Shown one piece after another: positions 8,080 through 16,700 of a DNA stretch of 64,000 nt. Position 1 is the first letter of the stretch; each line of letters opens with the position of its first letter. Source of the stretch: Candidatus Microthrix subdominans (GTDB lineage: Bacteria > Actinomycetota > Acidimicrobiia > Acidimicrobiales > Microtrichaceae); assembly GCA_016719385.1 (NCBI GenBank), contig JADJZA010000010.1, positions 1-64,000 of the forward strand, given 5' to 3'. The notes under the pieces were generated by a model. It searched no databases. It was not told where the DNA came from and worked only from the letters and a program-made list of their open reading frames with translations. The position numbers were made by a program, and so were the translations under genes.

Positions 8080-9086
8080 CTCGGAGCGCCGGCCAGACAC
8101 ACCCGGGCCAGCTCGGCGGCCCGCTCGGGCGTGTCCATGATCGACGGCGCCACCACCGGCGTCATGCCGGCCTGGGCCACCGCACCAGCGAGGTCGGCGT
8201 CGACGGTGTCGATGATCAGCGCGCTTGCGAATGGTGCGTACCGCCGAGCGACGCCGACGACCGAGGCCTCCTCGCCGAGGTTGGTCATCAGGCGGGCTGC
8301 GGGTCCCTTCAGGGCCGCCCCGCCCACGATGGGCGACACCGCAATCACGGATTCTCGCCTGAGGGACAGTGCCTCGCCGATGCCCGGCACGGCCAGCACC
8401 GGACCGACCGAGACGATCGGGTTGGACGGGGCGATCACCACCACAGCGGCGTCCCGCAGGGCGACGGTCGCTTCGGGGGTGGGTCGCGCCTCGATGGCGC
8501 CGGAGAAGCGGACGGTCGCCACGTCCACATCGTGTTGCGCTCGAACGAAGTACTCCTGAAAGGTCAGCGTCCCCCCGTCGTGGGTTGTCACCTTGGTGCG
8601 GATCGCGTCGTCGCTCACCGGCAGCAGCCGAAGGCCCAAGCCAAACGTGCGGGTGATCTCGGCGGTCACCTCGGTGAGGCGGGCGCCCTCGGCCAGTCGA
8701 TGGCCACGCCACAGGTGGGTGCCCAGGTCGAGGTCGCCCAGCGCAAACCAGCCGATGTCTGCCCGGCCGTTGGCCTTGGCGTGGCGACGCAGCGACCCGA
8801 GCGCAGCCCAGGTCTCCCCGGCCAGACCCCACCCGGTGTCCGGGTTGACCGCACCGGCCAGCGTGTAGGTGATCGTGTCGAGGTCCGGGCACACCAACAG
8901 ACCGTGGAACTCGGTGTCGTCGGCCACGTTGACGACGGCGGCGATCCTGGCGGGGTCGGTGACCTGCACCATCCCCGCCAGTAGGCGCGCCGCGCCGACG
9001 CCACCCGAGATCACGGCGACCGTCGGGGCCGACGGTTCAGGCGAGATGATCGAGCTTCCCCGAGAGCAGCGCCATGTCGGCGTCAA
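8076..9086 (-). CDS. cofD: 2-phospho-L-lactate (or phosphoenolpyruvate) transferase of F420 synthesis
   Basis: 336 residues. CofD/FbiA transfers the phospholactyl or phosphoenolpyruvyl group to the deazaflavin Fo. The phosphate-binding start VAVISGGVGAARLLAGM, the VVNVADDTEFHGLLVCPDLDT block and the VVIAPSNPIVSVGP motif are all family signatures. The ATG at 9086 puts a ~22-residue leader before the first strand and overlaps the gmd 3' end by 50 bases; a GTG at 9014 would cut into the first strand, so I keep the longer form with some doubt. Its stop overlaps the cofE start by four bases, so the two are translationally coupled. cofC and the Fo synthase genes are not in this window. Confidence 0.93.
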   Translation of the reverse strand: MTPTWRCSRGSSIISPEPSAPTVAVISGGVGAARLLAGMVQVTDPARIAAVVNVADDTEFHGLLVCPDLDTITYTLAGAVNPDTGWGLAGETWAALGSLRRHAKANGRADIGWFALGDLDLGTHLWRGHRLAEGARLTEVTAEITRTFGLGLRLLPVSDDAIRTKVTTHDGGTLTFQEYFVRAQHDVDVATVRFSGAIEARPTPEATVALRDAAVVVIAPSNPIVSVGPVLAVPGIGEALSLRRESVIAVSPIVGGAALKGPAARLMTNLGEEASVVGVARRYAPFASALIIDTVDADLAGAVAQAGMTPVVAPSIMDTPERAAELARVCLAGAPR

Positions 9087-10017
9087 CCATCATGTGGACC
9101 AGCTGCTCGAAGTCGGTCTTGGGCGTCCAGTCGAGCACCTTGCGGGCCTTGGCCGGATCGCCGACCAGGAGGTCCACCTCGGCGGGCCGGAAAAACTTCT
9201 CGTCGACCGTCACGTGGTTCTCCCAGTTGAGCCCGACCCGGTCGAAGGCAACCTGGCAGAACTCCCGCACCGAGTGGGTATCGCCCGTGGAGACCACGTA
9301 GTCGTCGGGTTCGTCCTGTTGCAGCATCAGGTACATCGCCTCGACGTAGTCGCCGGCAAAGCCCCAGTCGCGCTTGGCGTCCAGGTTGCCCAGCGCCAGC
9401 CCGGTGTCCATGCCCAGCTTGATGCGGGCTGCACCGTGGGTGATCTTGCGGGTGACGAACTCCAGGCCGCGCCTGGGCGACTCGTGGTTGAACAAAATGC
9501 CCGAGCAGGCAAACAGGTCGTAGCTCTCGCGGTAGTTCAGGGTGATCCAGTGGCCGTAGACCTTGGCGACGCCATAGGGGGAACGGGGGTGGAACGGGGT
9601 GGTCTCCAGCTGGGGCACCTCGTGCACCTTGCCGAACATCTCCGAGCTGGAGGCCTGGTAGAAGCGGACGTCCGGGTCGACGATTCGGATGGCGTCCAGC
9701 AAGCGGGTGACGCCGAGGCCGGTCACCTCACCGGTGAGCACCGGCTGGGAGAACGACGTCTGCACGAAGCTCTGTGCAGCCAGGTTGTACACCTCGTGGG
9801 GGCGGTAGGTACGCAGCAGTTCGATCAGGCTGGCCTGGTCCAACAGGTCGCCGTTGACCGTGGCGATGCGATCCTGCAGGTGGGCGATGCGCTCGAAGGT
9901 CACCGTCGAGCTGCGGCGCACCATGCCGATGACCTCGTAGCCCTCGTCGAGCAGCAGCTCGGCCAGGTACGAGCCGTCCTGGCCGGTGATTCCGGTGATA
10001 AGCGCACGCTTGGTCAT
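9037..10017 (-). CDS. gmd: GDP-mannose 4,6-dehydratase
   Basis: 326 residues, ATG at 10017 giving MTKRALITGITGQDGSYLAE with the NAD(P)-binding TGITGQDG at 8-15. Catalytic residues are visible as SSSEMFG (123-129) and YGVAK with Tyr148 and Lys152; the C-terminal RPAEVDLLVGD is the GDP-binding region typical of Gmd. It converts GDP-D-mannose to GDP-4-keto-6-deoxy-D-mannose, the precursor of GDP-D-rhamnose, GDP-L-fucose and related donors. A reductase gene for the product lies 900 bases upstream on the same strand, separated by an XRE regulator and hairpins. The upstream region carries a strong stem-loop at 10098-10136. Confidence 0.95.
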   Translation of the reverse strand: MTKRALITGITGQDGSYLAELLLDEGYEVIGMVRRSSTVTFERIAHLQDRIATVNGDLLDQASLIELLRTYRPHEVYNLAAQSFVQTSFSQPVLTGEVTGLGVTRLLDAIRIVDPDVRFYQASSSEMFGKVHEVPQLETTPFHPRSPYGVAKVYGHWITLNYRESYDLFACSGILFNHESPRRGLEFVTRKITHGAARIKLGMDTGLALGNLDAKRDWGFAGDYVEAMYLMLQQDEPDDYVVSTGDTHSVREFCQVAFDRVGLNWENHVTVDEKFFRPAEVDLLVGDPAKARKVLDWTPKTDFEQLVHMMVDADMALLSGKLDHLA

Positions 10018-10097
10018 GGGTGTAGTTGTAGTCCACCCGCTCGGGGGTGTCTGTCTACTCAGTTGACACGCTGGTGGGCGGGGGCCCCAAAGGCGGC

Positions 10098-10136
10098 AGC
10101 CGGCCAGGAACCGCTCCGCTATGTTCCTGGCCGGCT
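10098..10136. repeat. Perfect 14-bp stem, 11-base loop inverted repeat in divergent intergenic region
   Basis: agccggccaggaac (10098-10111) and gttcctggccggct (10123-10136) are perfect reverse complements around an 11-base loop. Weaker complementarity extends outwards (gggccccaaagg against cctt.ggtgcccc). It lies between the gmd start (10017, leftward) and the XRE gene start (10279, rightward). It could be an operator, an attenuator for gmd or an extragenic palindrome. No T tract follows on either strand, so it is not a standard terminator. The rest of 10018-10278 shows no convincing gene. Confidence 0.85.
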
Positions 10137-10278
10137 CCACCTTCGGTGCCCCCGCCGGCTCGGCTGGGTCACCTACCCGCCGGTACCTCACCGCCTCCGC
10201 TGGTGCCTCTGGCTCCGTTTTGCCGCTCCCCGGCGGCGCCCCTCCGGTCCCTTTTCCAGCGGGTGTATCTTTGCTGCT

Positions 10279-10755
10279 GTGAGTGAGCCCCCGGACGCGT
10301 CGCTTCCCTCCAATCTTGGGGGGCGGATCGCAGCTCTGCGCGGTGACTTGGGGTGGACGCAGACCGAATTGGCCGAACGGGTGGCGATCTCGCGGGTGGC
10401 GGTGTCCAACCTCGAATCGGGCCGATCGATCCCCTCGGAGCGCACGGTGGTGTTGCTCGCCGGGGTGTTCGGCACCGAACCCCACCAACTGGTCGCCAAC
10501 ACGAGCTATCCCCACCAGAAGAGCGACCGCCTGCCCCTGGTCGCGGCGCGCCACACCGAGATCGACCTTCAGCTGGCGCTTCTCGACCGGGACCTGGAGT
10601 GGCTGGCACGGGTCGAATCGCCCGAACTCACCCGGGAGGTACTGGGTGAGTGGCGTGTTCGCCTGGAGTCGCTGGCCCAGCGGACGCTGGATCGACGCTG
10701 CCGGGACCAGCTGGCCGAGGCTCGGCGGCGGGTGGGGCGTCTCGCCGGGTCCTGA
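10279..10755 (+). CDS. XRE-family helix-turn-helix transcriptional regulator
   Basis: 158 residues from the GTG at 10279; the frame is open far upstream, but that part is antisense to gmd and cofD. Residues ~15-65 form a Cro/C1-type HTH (LGGRIAALRGDLGWTQTELA, then ISRVAVSNLESGRSIPSERT). The C-terminal ~90 residues are charged and helical (LERDLEWLARVES-like; EWRVRLESLAQRTLDRRCRD) and could form a coiled coil for dimerisation or effector sensing. It is divergent from gmd, whose upstream stem-loop is a plausible target, but that is inference. The gene is followed by two tandem hairpin repeats in the convergent gap before the reductase gene. Confidence 0.88.
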   Translation: MSEPPDASLPSNLGGRIAALRGDLGWTQTELAERVAISRVAVSNLESGRSIPSERTVVLLAGVFGTEPHQLVANTSYPHQKSDRLPLVAARHTEIDLQLALLDRDLEWLARVESPELTREVLGEWRVRLESLAQRTLDRRCRDQLAEARRRVGRLAGS

Positions 10756-10762
10756 CGAGCCA

Positions 10763-10815
10763 GCAACTCGGGAGTGCAGAAGACCGTCAGGGCGCCCGCT
10801 GGGCTCCCGAGTTCG
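10763..10815. repeat. Tandem hairpin repeat, copy 1
   Basis: A 53-base unit bounded by a perfect 10-bp inverted repeat (aactcgggag / ctcccgagtt) around a 29-base interior. It recurs 63 bases downstream. It lies in the convergent gap between the XRE gene and the reductase gene. Confidence 0.93.
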
Positions 10816-10825
10816 CAGCGCACCG

Positions 10826-10878
10826 GCAACTCGGGAGTGCAGAAGACCGTCAGGGCGCCCGCTGGGCTCCCGAGTTCG
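10826..10878. repeat. Tandem hairpin repeat, copy 2
   Basis: An identical 53-base copy of 10763-10815, including the 10-bp terminal inverted repeat. The 10-base spacer between copies (cagcgcaccg) is not repeated. The structure suggests a small palindromic interspersed element or a doubled bidirectional terminator; no T tract is present. Confidence 0.93.
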
Positions 10879-10912
10879 TGGTTGTGTAGCGCCGGCCTGG
10901 GTGTGGGGGGCC

Positions 10913-11821
10913 TCAGGCGTCGGCGACGCGTGAGCGGGCGGTGCCCATCAGGTCGGCCAGCGTCTGCGACAGCGGTATCTCGGGCTGCCATCCGGTGGAC
11001 GCCTCGATCTTGGAGTTGTCGCCCAGCAGCACGGGGATGTCGACCGGACGTTGCAGGTCGGGGTCGGAGGTCAGCCGCACGTCGACCGTGGCCATGGCGA
11101 TGAAGGAATCGACCAACTCCTGCACCGCCACCGCTGCGCCCGAGCAGATGTTGTAGGCCTCGCCGGGCTGCCCATCGAGTACCAGCAACCGGTAGGCCCG
11201 CACCACGTCGCGAACGTCGGTGAAGTCGCGCTTCGGGGTGAGGTTGCCCACCGGGATCTCTCCGCCGCCGTTGATTTCGGCCTGCGCCACGCGTTGTGCC
11301 AGTGCCGGAGCGACAAAGCGGGGCGACTGGCCGGGGCCGAGGTGGTTGAACGGGCGGGTCCGAATGACCTCGAGCCCGTAGCCCAGGCCCGCTTGGACCG
11401 CCAGGAAGTCGGCGGCGACCTTGGAGGCCGCGTATGGGCTGACCGGTCGCAGCGGGCACTGCTCGGTGATCGGCAGATCATCGGTGTGCACCCGGCCATA
11501 CACGTCGGCCGACCCGACGACCAGAACCCGTTCGACCCCTGCGTCGCGGCAGCCGAGCAACACGTTGAGCGTGCCTTCGGCGTTAGCCCGAAACGTGGAC
11601 GCCGGGTGATCCCAGCTGCCACCGACATCGGCATCACCGGCCAGGTGGTACACCGCGTTGGGGCGGAGCTCCGCCATGGCTGCCGTCACGGCGGGGCCGT
11701 CGGTGATATCGATGCCCTCGAGCGTGCGGTCCCAACCGATGACCTCGTCGCCGGACGATTCGAGATGGGCGGTGAGGTGGGCGCCGACGAAGCCGCCGGC
11801 ACCGGTGACGAGCGCCCTCAC
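10913..11821 (-). CDS. rmd: NAD-dependent epimerase/dehydratase, probable GDP-6-deoxy-D-mannose (GDP-D-rhamnose) synthase
   Basis: 302 residues from the GTG at 11821, giving MRALVTGAGGFVGAHL; the frame is open upstream but lacks a better start. It is an extended SDR with TGAGGFVG, VVGSADVYG (Ser104) and YAASK (Tyr130, Lys134), plus the sugar-binding NLTPKRDFTDVRDVV and a C-terminal PVDIPVLLGDNSKI. The VYHLAGDADVGGSWDHP stretch resembles Rmd reductases, which reduce the Gmd product to GDP-D-rhamnose. GDP-6-deoxy-talose or GDP-fucose synthases are alternatives that sequence alone cannot exclude. With gmd nearby on the same strand, the two make a two-step GDP-deoxyhexose route. Confidence 0.82.
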   Translation of the reverse strand: MRALVTGAGGFVGAHLTAHLESSGDEVIGWDRTLEGIDITDGPAVTAAMAELRPNAVYHLAGDADVGGSWDHPASTFRANAEGTLNVLLGCRDAGVERVLVVGSADVYGRVHTDDLPITEQCPLRPVSPYAASKVAADFLAVQAGLGYGLEVIRTRPFNHLGPGQSPRFVAPALAQRVAQAEINGGGEIPVGNLTPKRDFTDVRDVVRAYRLLVLDGQPGEAYNICSGAAVAVQELVDSFIAMATVDVRLTSDPDLQRPVDIPVLLGDNSKIEASTGWQPEIPLSQTLADLMGTARSRVADA

Positions 11822-11946
11822 CGGGGTTGCGGCGCCGGGCCGAAAGCGGAGAAGGTGGGCACAAAGCGAGGCACGGCGACAGCATAGGAGTGCGGGCCCT
11901 CCTGCGGTCAGCCAGCGCTTGCCCGGGCGGGTGGCCGTCCGTGTGG

Positions 11947-13620
11947 TCAGGCAGCCGGGCGAAGGTCGTAGACCTCCGCCAGCACGATTCCGCGCTCCTC
12001 GACGATCCCGACCGGCGTGTTGCCCACCCTGAATTCGGCCACCTCTCCAGACAGGTCCAGTTGGCGATCGTTGATGTAGATGATCCGGTAATCGGCCGCA
12101 TTTCCGACTTTGGTGGCCAGACCGCAGGTGATCGCCTGGTCGAAGTAGGGAAATGCCATCGCCACCCTGATGTTGTCGCAGTTGCCGGCCTCGCGTCTGG
12201 CGATGATGTCGTCGGCATCCCTGATGCCTTCCCCCCAGCCAACAACCAAGAGTGCCTCGGCCCGGTCTGAACCGCCGAGCAGCGGGTTGAAGTAGATCCC
12301 GCCCCACGGGCTGACATGAACGGCATACCCGGTTGCGGCGACGAGAGCCGCCGCTGCAGCGATGGGAAGCGTCCTTGGATACCTATCAACAAATCCGGCC
12401 ACGAGCGGGCCGAAGCGACCGGAGCGGAGGTGCTCTACCAACCTCGCCGCACCGATTCCGGTGGCGACCGCCAGCAGCGGCAGGACTTCGATGATGTAGC
12501 GGTCGATCTTCTTCGGGGTCAGCGTCAGAACGGTGACGGTTGTGACGATGAAGACGACGATGGTGAGGAATTGTCGTCGCCGATGGCGATCGGTGAGGCC
12601 GATCGGGACCAGGATCACGGCTGCGAGCATGAACCACGGCGTCATCCGAAACGGAGTGGTGACGAAGTAGAACAGGCCGGGCGGAGCGAAGGTGATCTCG
12701 CCCTGAAAAACGCTGAATTGCCCGGCGTCGGCGAGGCTCGCCGACTTGCGCAGCACGCCCAACTGATCACCGGGGGCAACGACGATCGCGGGCCACAGGA
12801 TGGCGACGGTGGCGGCGCCGGCGAGGATGATGATCGCCAGGGGCTCGAGGACGGATCCCAGCCCGTCCTGCCAACGGCCCCCTGCCCGCCGGGAACTGAC
12901 AACCCGGCGCCAGGCGACCCAGCAGATCAACAAAACCGCCCCAGGAATGAACGCCACGGCCGAGAGCTTCGTCAGCGCGGTCAGCGCCGCCAGAATGCCG
13001 GCAACCACGGCGGTCGCTACGGGGCGCTCGAGGGGAGGTCCGCCGCGTCCCAACAAGCGAGCGAGCAACACCACGGTGCAGGCTGCAAGGAGCCCGAGGA
13101 GTTCGTCGGTGTGGAGGACGGCACCGTGCCCCACGAGGAGGGGCTCGGTCGCCATGAAAAATCCGACGGTCATGGACGGAATGGCACCGAGCCACTGCCA
13201 GTTGAGCCACACGAGCAGCCCGATCAGCAGGCTGGTAGCGATTGCCAGAGCGATCTGGGCACTCTGCAGACCCGTCCAGGCTTGAGCGAAGGGCTCATCG
13301 GAAACGACCCCGATCTTTTGGCCGGCGCCGTAGAAGACCCGAGCGATCGAGCCGACGATCATCGTGGGCACCCCCGGCAAGGTGGCCACCTGATCGCCCG
13401 TCGCAGCGGTCATGCCGGCCAGGTTGGCGGTGGAGAGCGCGTCCGAGTACCGGACCGTCCGCCGCATCCACACCAGTTCGTCGTAGGTCAGGTGGTGGCC
13501 GGCGGTCAGCATCCTCGGAATGAACGCGCTGACAGCGAAGAAACCGGCGACCGCCTTGGCGTTCAGCACACAGCGCTTCGCTCTGAGGTCGGTGACAGGC
13601 GCGGCTTCGACTTCCTGCAC
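11947..13620 (-). CDS. GT39/ArnT-like polyprenyl-phosphate-sugar glycosyltransferase, multi-TM
   Basis: 557 residues, GTG at 13620. It has around ten TM segments, with a first periplasmic loop carrying an acidic pair (HHLTYDELVWMRR), the position where GT-C enzymes bind metal and lipid-linked donor. Further segments include MTVGFFMATEPLLVGHGA followed by VLHTDELLGLLAA, resembling the PMT/ArnT (GT39/GT83) fold. A soluble C-terminal part of ~120 residues follows (VGWGEGIRDADDIIARREAG, INDRQLDLSGEVAEFRVG). Such enzymes transfer a sugar from a polyprenyl phosphate to protein or glycan outside the membrane. Donor and acceptor are unknown. It lies 125 bases upstream of rmd on the same strand and is divergent from the giant GT2 gene. 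Confidence 0.8.
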   Translation of the reverse strand: MQEVEAAPVTDLRAKRCVLNAKAVAGFFAVSAFIPRMLTAGHHLTYDELVWMRRTVRYSDALSTANLAGMTAATGDQVATLPGVPTMIVGSIARVFYGAGQKIGVVSDEPFAQAWTGLQSAQIALAIATSLLIGLLVWLNWQWLGAIPSMTVGFFMATEPLLVGHGAVLHTDELLGLLAACTVVLLARLLGRGGPPLERPVATAVVAGILAALTALTKLSAVAFIPGAVLLICWVAWRRVVSSRRAGGRWQDGLGSVLEPLAIIILAGAATVAILWPAIVVAPGDQLGVLRKSASLADAGQFSVFQGEITFAPPGLFYFVTTPFRMTPWFMLAAVILVPIGLTDRHRRRQFLTIVVFIVTTVTVLTLTPKKIDRYIIEVLPLLAVATGIGAARLVEHLRSGRFGPLVAGFVDRYPRTLPIAAAAALVAATGYAVHVSPWGGIYFNPLLGGSDRAEALLVVGWGEGIRDADDIIARREAGNCDNIRVAMAFPYFDQAITCGLATKVGNAADYRIIYINDRQLDLSGEVAEFRVGNTPVGIVEERGIVLAEVYDLRPAA

Positions 13621-13731
13621 GATGGGAACCTAGTGCGCGAGGCTTGGTACGCAGGCTGTGGAGGGGGCGATCACCGGCGGTCCATGGCCCACTCCTGGGT
13701 GCATTAGTCTCGCTTTCTGCCGGGCGGTGCG

Positions 13732-16700
13732 ATGACGTCGAGCCGCGCACGTGGAGGTCTGACTATCTCGACCCGGGCCAAGAACCCCCAAGACAACCAG
13801 AGCGCACAGGCGCCGCGCGCCACCACCTCGGGCACCGGCGCGCCCGCCGTGGTCGTCGTGCTGGTGACCCACAATCCCCAGGAGACCTTCGAGACGACGC
13901 TGGCGTCGCTCGAAGCCCAGGATTACGCAAACCAGGCCGTGCTCGTGTTCGACAACGACAGCGACGAGCCGGTCGATGGCCGGGTGAAGGCCGTCCTGTC
14001 GGACGCACACGTCGTGCGCCTGGCCGCGAACCGCGGTTTCGGCGCCGCTGCCAACCGTGCGCCGGCGGTGGTCAAGGGCGCCTCCTTCTACCTGTTCTGC
14101 CACGACGACGTGTACCTGGAGCCGAACACGGTGTCGGCGCTGGTGGCCGAGGCCTTCCGGTCGAACGCCGGGGTGGTCGGCCCGAAGTTCGTCGACTGGG
14201 ACGAGCCCGAGATGCTGCTCGACGTGGGTCGGGCGATCGACAAGTTCGCCTTCCCGGCACCGGTCACCGAGCCGGGGGAACTCGACCAGGCCCAGCACGA
14301 CGCCGTGCGGGACACCTTTTCGGTCAACGGCGCCACCATGTTGGTGCGCGCCGACCTCTTCGAGGCCGTCGACGGGTTTCCATCGGACTTCAGCGCGTAC
14401 GAGGAGGACACCGACCTGTGCTGGCGGGTGCACCTGGCCGGCGCCCGGGTGATCGTCACCTCGGACGCCGTCGTGCGCCACCGGGAGGCGACGCTGCGCG
14501 AGGTCCCCGCCGCCGAACGCCTGCGCAGCCAGTACGCCCACCGGGCCCGGATGGTGCTGACCAACTACTCCGGCGCCCACCTGGCCCGTGTGCTGCCCCA
14601 GGCGGTGTTGTTTTCGCTGGGTGACTTGATCCTCAACCTGTTGGCGTTCCGTTGGGTGCGGGCGGCCGACGTGGCCCTGGCGTGGACCTGGAATGTGGCC
14701 CACCTGCCGAGGTCGCTGGCGATCCGTCGCCAGGTCAAGGGGTTCCGCCGATCGCCCGACACCGAGATCCGCAAGCTCCAGGTCGGTGGATCGGCCCGGG
14801 TCACCGCATTTGTGCGGGGCACGGTTGGCGAGGGCGCAGCGCGCTTCAACACCGGTGCCCAGCAGTCGCGCACCGTCGTACAGCGACTTCGGGAGGGTCC
14901 ATCCCAGGTGGCCGCCCTGGCATCGGTGTTGATCGCCCTGGTGCTGATCATCGGCAGCCGCAGCGTGATCCTGGGCGACATCCCCATCATCCGGGAGTTC
15001 TCCGGCACCGGCACCTCCTGGTCGTCGATGTTGCGCGAGTACTGGGATGGCTGGCGCACGACCGGGCTGGGTGCGACCGCCCCGACGCCGACCCTCGTCG
15101 GGCTGGTCGGATCGCTGTCCACGTTGCTTTTCGGCGGCGAGGGGCTGGCCCGCAACCTGCTGATCGTCGGGTGCCTGCCCGCCGGTGTGACCGGCGCCTG
15201 GTGGATGGCGCGGGGCGGCTCGAGCAGCAAGACGCGGGCGCTGATGATGGTGGCCTACGTGATCACCCCGGTGCCCTACAACGCCATCGCCGAGGGCCGC
15301 TGGGGGGCGTTGGGCCTGTGGGCGGGCCTGCCGTGGATGGTGGGCCTGCTCGGTCGTTCGGCCGGGGCCATGCCCTTCGCCGGCTCGGAATTCCCCACGC
15401 TGAAAGGCCTGCGGGCCACGGTGGCGCTGGGGCTGGTGACCGCTGCGGTCACCACCGTCCTGCCGCTGGCACCGTTGCTGATGGTGATCGTTGCGCTGTT
15501 GATGGCGGCGGTCGGCACGCTCGACCGCTCCGACCTGGCCCGGTGGGAGCGGGCGGTGCCCACCGCGATCGGCGCCTCGGCGATCGCCTTTGTGCTGCAC
15601 CTGCCCTGGGCGATCGGGCTGCTCTTGCCGCTCCCGTCCTGGAGCGAGATCGTCGGGCCGGTCAGCACCGCTGGTGGCCCGGTGGCGCTGCGCGACCTGG
15701 TGTGGCTCGACTCCGGCCCCAACAGCTTCGGGCTCGTGCTGGTCGGGCTGCACCTTGCCGGCGCGTTCGCCATCCTCGTCGGTCGGGAGTGGCGGTTTCG
15801 ACTGGCCACGCAGGGATGGGCGATCGCTCTGGTCGGTTGGGTGCTCGCCTGGATGGGCGAGGCGCGCATCGGGCCGGTGCTGCCTCCACCGGAGGTGACG
15901 CTGATGCTGCCGGTGATCGGGTTGTCGTTGGCCATCGGTGCCGGCCTGGCCGCATTTGAACGCGATGTCGCCGGCAGCGACTTCGGCTTCCGGCAGGTGT
16001 TTTCGATGGTCGCCGCCACCCTGATGGTCGTGGCGTCGGTCGCCTGGGTGGCACGCTCGGCCAACGGACGCTGGGGCCTGCCCGAGGAGGGCAACCTGGC
16101 GGTGGTCGGCACGTTGACCTCCCAGGCACCCGAGGGTGAGTACCGCACGCTGTGGCTCGGAGACGCCGACGTGTTACCGATGGGCTCATGGACGCTGTCC
16201 AACGGATCGAGCTTTGCGACGACCTCCGGCCTGTTCCCCCGCATTGGCGACTGGTTCGAAGGACCTTCGTCGAAGGGCACCGACACGCTCAAGGAGGCGC
16301 TCGAGGACGCGGTGGCCGGCAAGACCACCCGCCTGGGGCGCCTGCTGGGGGCGATGGGCATCAAGTACGTGGTCGTCGCCCAATCGGGAGCGCCGCTGGC
16401 CTACGACAAGGGCAAGGCGGTGGTCAAGCCCCCTGACAGCACGGTCAACGCCCTCGACGAGCAGCTCGACCTGGCCCGCCTGTCGGTGTCGAAGTCCGTG
16501 TTCATCTACGACAACTCGGCATTCACTCCCGAGGTGGCCGAGCTGCCGTCGGGTGCGCTCGACAAGGCGGGCAGCGACCTGGCAGCGATCCTGACCACCG
16601 ATCTGAGCGGGGCCAAGGCGGCGCTTCCCGAGCGGGGACGGTTTGCCGACGGGTCCGGTGAGCTGGCCGATGACGTCGAGCTGTACGTTGCTCGAACCCA

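Noticed and set aside
8869..10278. N-terminal extension of the XRE protein
   Set aside because: The extension is antisense to gmd and cofD; the GTG at 10279 gives a normal XRE protein.
10763..10878. CRISPR array
   Set aside because: Only two units with a 10-base spacer, and each unit is itself palindromic at its ends; no cas genes.
13630..15753. 707-residue open frame on the minus strand opposite the GT2 gene
   Set aside because: It is a His/Arg/Gly/Gln-rich shadow without domains, opposite a gene with clear GT2 motifs.
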